Shown here in pieces: positions 6,750-8,668 of a stretch of 8,668 nucleotides of DNA (positions within the stretch are counted from its first letter, which is position 1; each line of letters opens with the position of its first letter). The notes beneath the pieces are model-generated. The model saw only the letters and a program-made list of their open reading frames with translations. It was not told the DNA's origin and did no database searches. A program made the position numbers and the translations under genes. The stretch comes from Anaerolineaceae bacterium (GTDB lineage Bacteria; Chloroflexota; Anaerolineae; JAAYZQ01). The stretch is taken from positions 1 through 8,668 of the forward strand of contig JAAYZQ010000483.1 of assembly GCA_012514775.1 (NCBI GenBank), given 5' to 3'.

Positions 6750-6758
6750 ACTACGAAC
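6735..6758 (-). repeat. REP-like palindromic repeat, copy 2
   Basis: On the minus strand GTTCGTAGTA precedes GCGGCT-TC-AGCCGC. It differs from the copy at 2-25 by a paired stem change (G:C for A:T) and one loop base, while the ten flanking bases are identical. Both copies lie at the 3' end of a gene and point the same way. The GTAG-plus-hairpin structure suits a REP element. Similar palindromes with a TACTACGAAC tail seem frequent in Chloroflexota-type genomes, from memory. Confidence 0.6.
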
Positions 6759-6783
6759 CCATCAAATCACGCTTGACGCAGTG

Positions 6784-7572
6784 CTAGCTTCTCGCCGAGC
6801 AGGCATAGCGCCGCACGAGGGACTGCACCTGCCCCTCATCCCACGACAGGAAGGCGCCGCTCCACGATGGCGGCGCGTAAAAGGCCAGCACGGCCAGGGC
6901 GCAGCCCGGCACGGCGGGCGGCAGCAGCTCCCCCTGGCGGTGGTAGGCCACAAAACGCTCGTACTCCTCGCGGGGCATGCCGGCAGCCCCCTCGCTGCGA
7001 ATCGTGGCCTGCATGGCGGTGTCGACGACGCCCGGCCGGAAAGAGATGGCAGTGACGTCCGGCTCCTCGGCGGCGACCATGCGCGTCAGGTGGGTCACCG
7101 CCGCCTTGGTCAGGCAATAGGCCCCCCAGCCCGGCACGGGGCTCACGGCGGCCCCGCTGGAGACATTGATCACCCGGCCCTTGCGCTCCCGCAGGTGGGG
7201 CAGGGCTGCCCGGGTGAGGATCACGGGCCCCAGGACGTTGATGGCCCAGGTTTCGTTCCAGGCGCCCGCCTCCGCCTCGGCGATGGGGCTCACGGGCCCC
7301 AGGATGCCGGCGTTGTTGACCAGGGCGTCCAGCGCCCCGAAGCGCTCTATCGCGGCGGCCACGATGCGCTCGTCGTCCTCGGGCCGGCTCACGTCGCCCG
7401 GGACGGCCAGGGCCTGGCCGCCCGCCTCTTGCACGTCCGCGGCCACGGCCTCCAGGTCGCCGGCCGAGCGGGCCGTCAGGACGACGTTGGCCCCCAACTG
7501 GCCCGCGGCCCGGGCCGCGGCGGCCCCCAGCCCACGGGATGCACCTGTGATGAGAATGGTAAGCTCGCTCAT
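6784..7572 (-). CDS. short-chain dehydrogenase/reductase, probably NADPH-dependent
   Basis: A 262-aa classical SDR, normal length for the family. The cofactor motif is TGASRGLG (9-16), followed by GDVS (59-62) and NNAG (86-89). The catalytic tetrad is Asn112, Ser139, Tyr152 and Lys156 (AYCLTK). Arg13 in the glycine motif and Arg35 just after strand 2 (LTARS) are the basic residues that usually bind the NADP 2'-phosphate, so NADPH is likely. The C-terminal SGAFLSWDEGQVQSLV resembles sepiapterin reductase/benzil reductase-like SDRs, but the substrate cannot be read from sequence. ATG at 7572, with GGAG 7 nt upstream. It follows ndk by 90 bp across a strong hairpin, so it may be only partly co-transcribed with it. 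It ends in TAG, followed by the terminator at 6730-6749. Confidence 0.9.
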   Translation of the reverse strand: MSELTILITGASRGLGAAAARAAGQLGANVVLTARSAGDLEAVAADVQEAGGQALAVPGDVSRPEDDERIVAAAIERFGALDALVNNAGILGPVSPIAEAEAGAWNETWAINVLGPVILTRAALPHLRERKGRVINVSSGAAVSPVPGWGAYCLTKAAVTHLTRMVAAEEPDVTAISFRPGVVDTAMQATIRSEGAAGMPREEYERFVAYHRQGELLPPAVPGCALAVLAFYAPPSWSGAFLSWDEGQVQSLVRRYACSARS

Positions 7573-7597
7573 GGTATTGCTCCGTCAGTTATCACAA

Positions 7598-7632
7598 AGG
7601 GCCTGCCCAACCATTCCTGGTTGGCAGGCCCT
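7598..7632 (-). terminator. long hairpin between ndk and the SDR gene (terminator or attenuator)
   Basis: The arms are 7598-7612 and 7619-7632: AGGGCCTGCC plus AACC pairs with its complement, 14 bp with one bulged base and a 6-nt loop. It lies 30 nt after the ndk stop and ends 25 nt before the SDR start. On the minus strand only TTTG follows the stem, so the T-tract is poor. It may act as a partial terminator, an attenuator or an mRNA 3'-end stabiliser rather than a complete stop. Confidence 0.6.
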
Positions 7633-7662
7633 CTCTCCGTCGAGACAGCCGTAGCGGGACAG

Positions 7663-8112
7663 CTATTCGTTGATCCAGCCGTCTATCGCCCGCTCGTAGC
7701 TCAGGATCTCGTCCTCTGTAAAATAGAGGGGGATCTCGTAGGCGGCCGTGTCGGGGCCATCGGAGCCGTGGACCAGGTTGCGTCCGATCTCCAGGCCGAA
7801 ATCGGCACGGATGGTGCCCGGCGCGGCCTCGGCGGGGTTGGTGGCGCCCATGGTGCTGCGCACGATGGCGATAGCATTCCGCCCCTCCACCACGGCGACG
7901 ACCACCGGCCCGCTGGTAATGAACTCGATGAGCCCGGCGTAAAAGGGCTTGCCCTGGTGGACGGCGTAATGCCGGGCCGCCAGCTCCGGGCCGATCTGCA
8001 CGAGCTTCATGGCTGCCAGCCGGAGCCCCCTGCGCTCCAGCCGGGTGAGGATGGGGCCGACGAGTCCCCTTTGCACGGCGTCAGGCTTGAGAATTACGAG
8101 TGTGCGTTCCAT
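7663..8112 (-). CDS. ndk: nucleoside diphosphate kinase
   Basis: Transfers the gamma-phosphate of ATP to (d)NDPs through a phosphohistidine, balancing cytosolic nucleotide pools. The 149-aa protein is of normal family length. It contains the N-terminal VILKPDAVQRG (6-16) with Lys9, the RSTMGATNPAEAAPGTIR region (85-102), and the active-site block NLVHGSD (112-118) with His115 as the phosphorylated residue, followed by the typical AAYEIPLYF. The C-terminus ends in YERAIDGWINE, as in other bacterial members. ATG at 8112, with GGGAG 5 nt upstream. The open frame extends further upstream, but that part is a shadow of the TPR gene. It begins 19 bp after the TPR gene, so the two probably form one transcript. 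The stop is TAG, followed by a strong hairpin. Confidence 0.97.
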   Translation of the reverse strand: MERTLVILKPDAVQRGLVGPILTRLERRGLRLAAMKLVQIGPELAARHYAVHQGKPFYAGLIEFITSGPVVVAVVEGRNAIAIVRSTMGATNPAEAAPGTIRADFGLEIGRNLVHGSDGPDTAAYEIPLYFTEDEILSYERAIDGWINE

Positions 8113-8131
8113 CCAATCTCCCTTGTAGGAT

Positions 8132-8668
8132 CTAGCGCTTGAGAAGGACTTGCCTGGACTGCCGGTACATCTCCAGGGCGCGGTCCAACTGGTCTTCTTG
8201 CATGTAAACGTCGCCCAGCAACTGGTAGACGCGGGCGCGGTCCACGTCCTCGTCCAGCAGGCGCTGCAGGTCCTGGAGGACGTCGGGCAGCAGCTTGCGG
8301 GAGGCGATGAGCTTCTCGTAGTGGCCCAGGGCCGATTTCCACTCCTTCTGCCCGGCACACATGCGCGCCACTTCCAGCCGGAGCGGGTGGTTTCGAGGCC
8401 GGGCCTGGAGCTCTTCTCGAAGCTCCCGGAAGCGCTGTTCGGCCGATGGCGGCGCCGCCTCTGGCACGGGTACCTGCGGGGCAGGCTCCGGCGGCCTGAT
8501 CTCTTGCGCCACCGGGGCCTCGACCGCTTCTTCCGGAGCCGGTTCCGGCGCCTCGACCACCGGCTCGGCGCGGGCTGCCGTCCAGGCCGGAACCTCTTCC
8601 GCCGGCTCTTCCGGCGCTGCTTCGGGCTCGACGGCCGGGGCCTCGGCTTCGCGCTCGCCCAGCGACTC
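8132..8668 (-). CDS. TPR-repeat protein with Glu/Pro/Ala-rich linker (N-terminus outside window)
   Basis: Only the last 178 residues are visible; the frame stays open to the window edge, so the gene starts beyond 8668. Visible residues 1 to about 76 are a low-complexity, acidic, proline-rich stretch (repeats of the APEE/EAPE type), probably a disordered linker. From about 94 to 127 and 145 to 178 are two TPR-like helix pairs of roughly 34 residues. The last, with VYQLLGDVYMQEDQLDRALEMYRQ, fits the TPR consensus (LG, Y, A, Y positions) well. TPRs bind other proteins, so this is likely an adaptor or scaffold rather than an enzyme. Any N-terminal domain that would name its function is not seen. 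A GTG at 8560 could be read as a start, but the composition continues unchanged across it, so it is not the true start. It lies 19 bp before ndk. Confidence 0.8.
   Translation of the reverse strand, partial: ESLGEREAEAPAVEPEAAPEEPAEEVPAWTAARAEPVVEAPEPAPEEAVEAPVAQEIRPPEPAPQVPVPEAAPPSAEQRFRELREELQARPRNHPLRLEVARMCAGQKEWKSALGHYEKLIASRKLLPDVLQDLQRLLDEDVDRARVYQLLGDVYMQEDQLDRALEMYRQSRQVLLKR

Noticed and set aside
6727..8142. 471-codon plus-strand open frame opposite SDR and ndk
   Set aside because: It spans two genes, their hairpin gap and a terminator; translation is Gly/Arg/His-rich without domain features.
1..8668. CRISPR array, tRNA, rRNA, phage, transposase or defence genes
   Set aside because: No regularly spaced repeats, no cloverleaf or rRNA-like segment, and every substantial gene is accounted for by metabolic or TPR proteins.

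Overview
The window is high-GC bacterial DNA. All seven genes lie on the minus strand, so transcription runs from high to low coordinates. It looks like ordinary chromosomal central metabolism, not a mobile or defence region. The GC-rich codons, the fused transaldolase/glucose-6-phosphate isomerase and the dispersed small palindrome with a TACTACGAAC tail suggest a Chloroflexota-type organism. That assignment rests on family resemblance and recall only; no marker gene settles it.

Right block (8668 to 6784, minus strand): a TPR protein cut by the window edge, then ndk (nucleoside diphosphate kinase), then a short-chain dehydrogenase. The TPR gene and ndk are 19 bp apart and probably co-transcribed. 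A strong hairpin lies in the 90-bp gap between ndk and the dehydrogenase and may reduce read-through. A hairpin with a T-tract near 6730-6749 ends this block.

Central intergenic region (6557-6783): this AT-rich gap holds the terminator just mentioned and a convincing sigma70-type promoter (TTGACA, 17 bp, TATTTT) reading into the left block.

Left block (6556 to 18, minus strand): a four-gene operon of an RclA/MerA-like flavin disulfide oxidoreductase, the tal-pgi fusion, zwf and pgl. Gaps are 25 bp, a 4-bp GTGA overlap, and 38 bp. Pgi, Zwf and Pgl take fructose-6-phosphate and glucose-6-phosphate to 6-phosphogluconate with reduction of NADP. The transaldolase half works in the non-oxidative pentose phosphate branch. 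The 6-phosphogluconate dehydrogenase gene (gnd) is not in the window. The oxidoreductase at the head of the operon has an Arg where NADPH-using relatives carry one, so it may consume the NADPH that Zwf produces.

The least expected features are: two copies of a 24-nt palindromic repeat with a GTAG-type 5' flank and a compensatory stem change, one supplying the pgl stop codons and the other acting as a terminator; the CxxxxC oxidoreductase heading a pentose phosphate operon; and a C-terminal extension of about 170 residues on the Tal-Pgi fusion beyond the isomerase catalytic lysine. I found no CRISPR array, tRNA, rRNA, insertion sequence, toxin or phage gene, and no clearly undescribed system.
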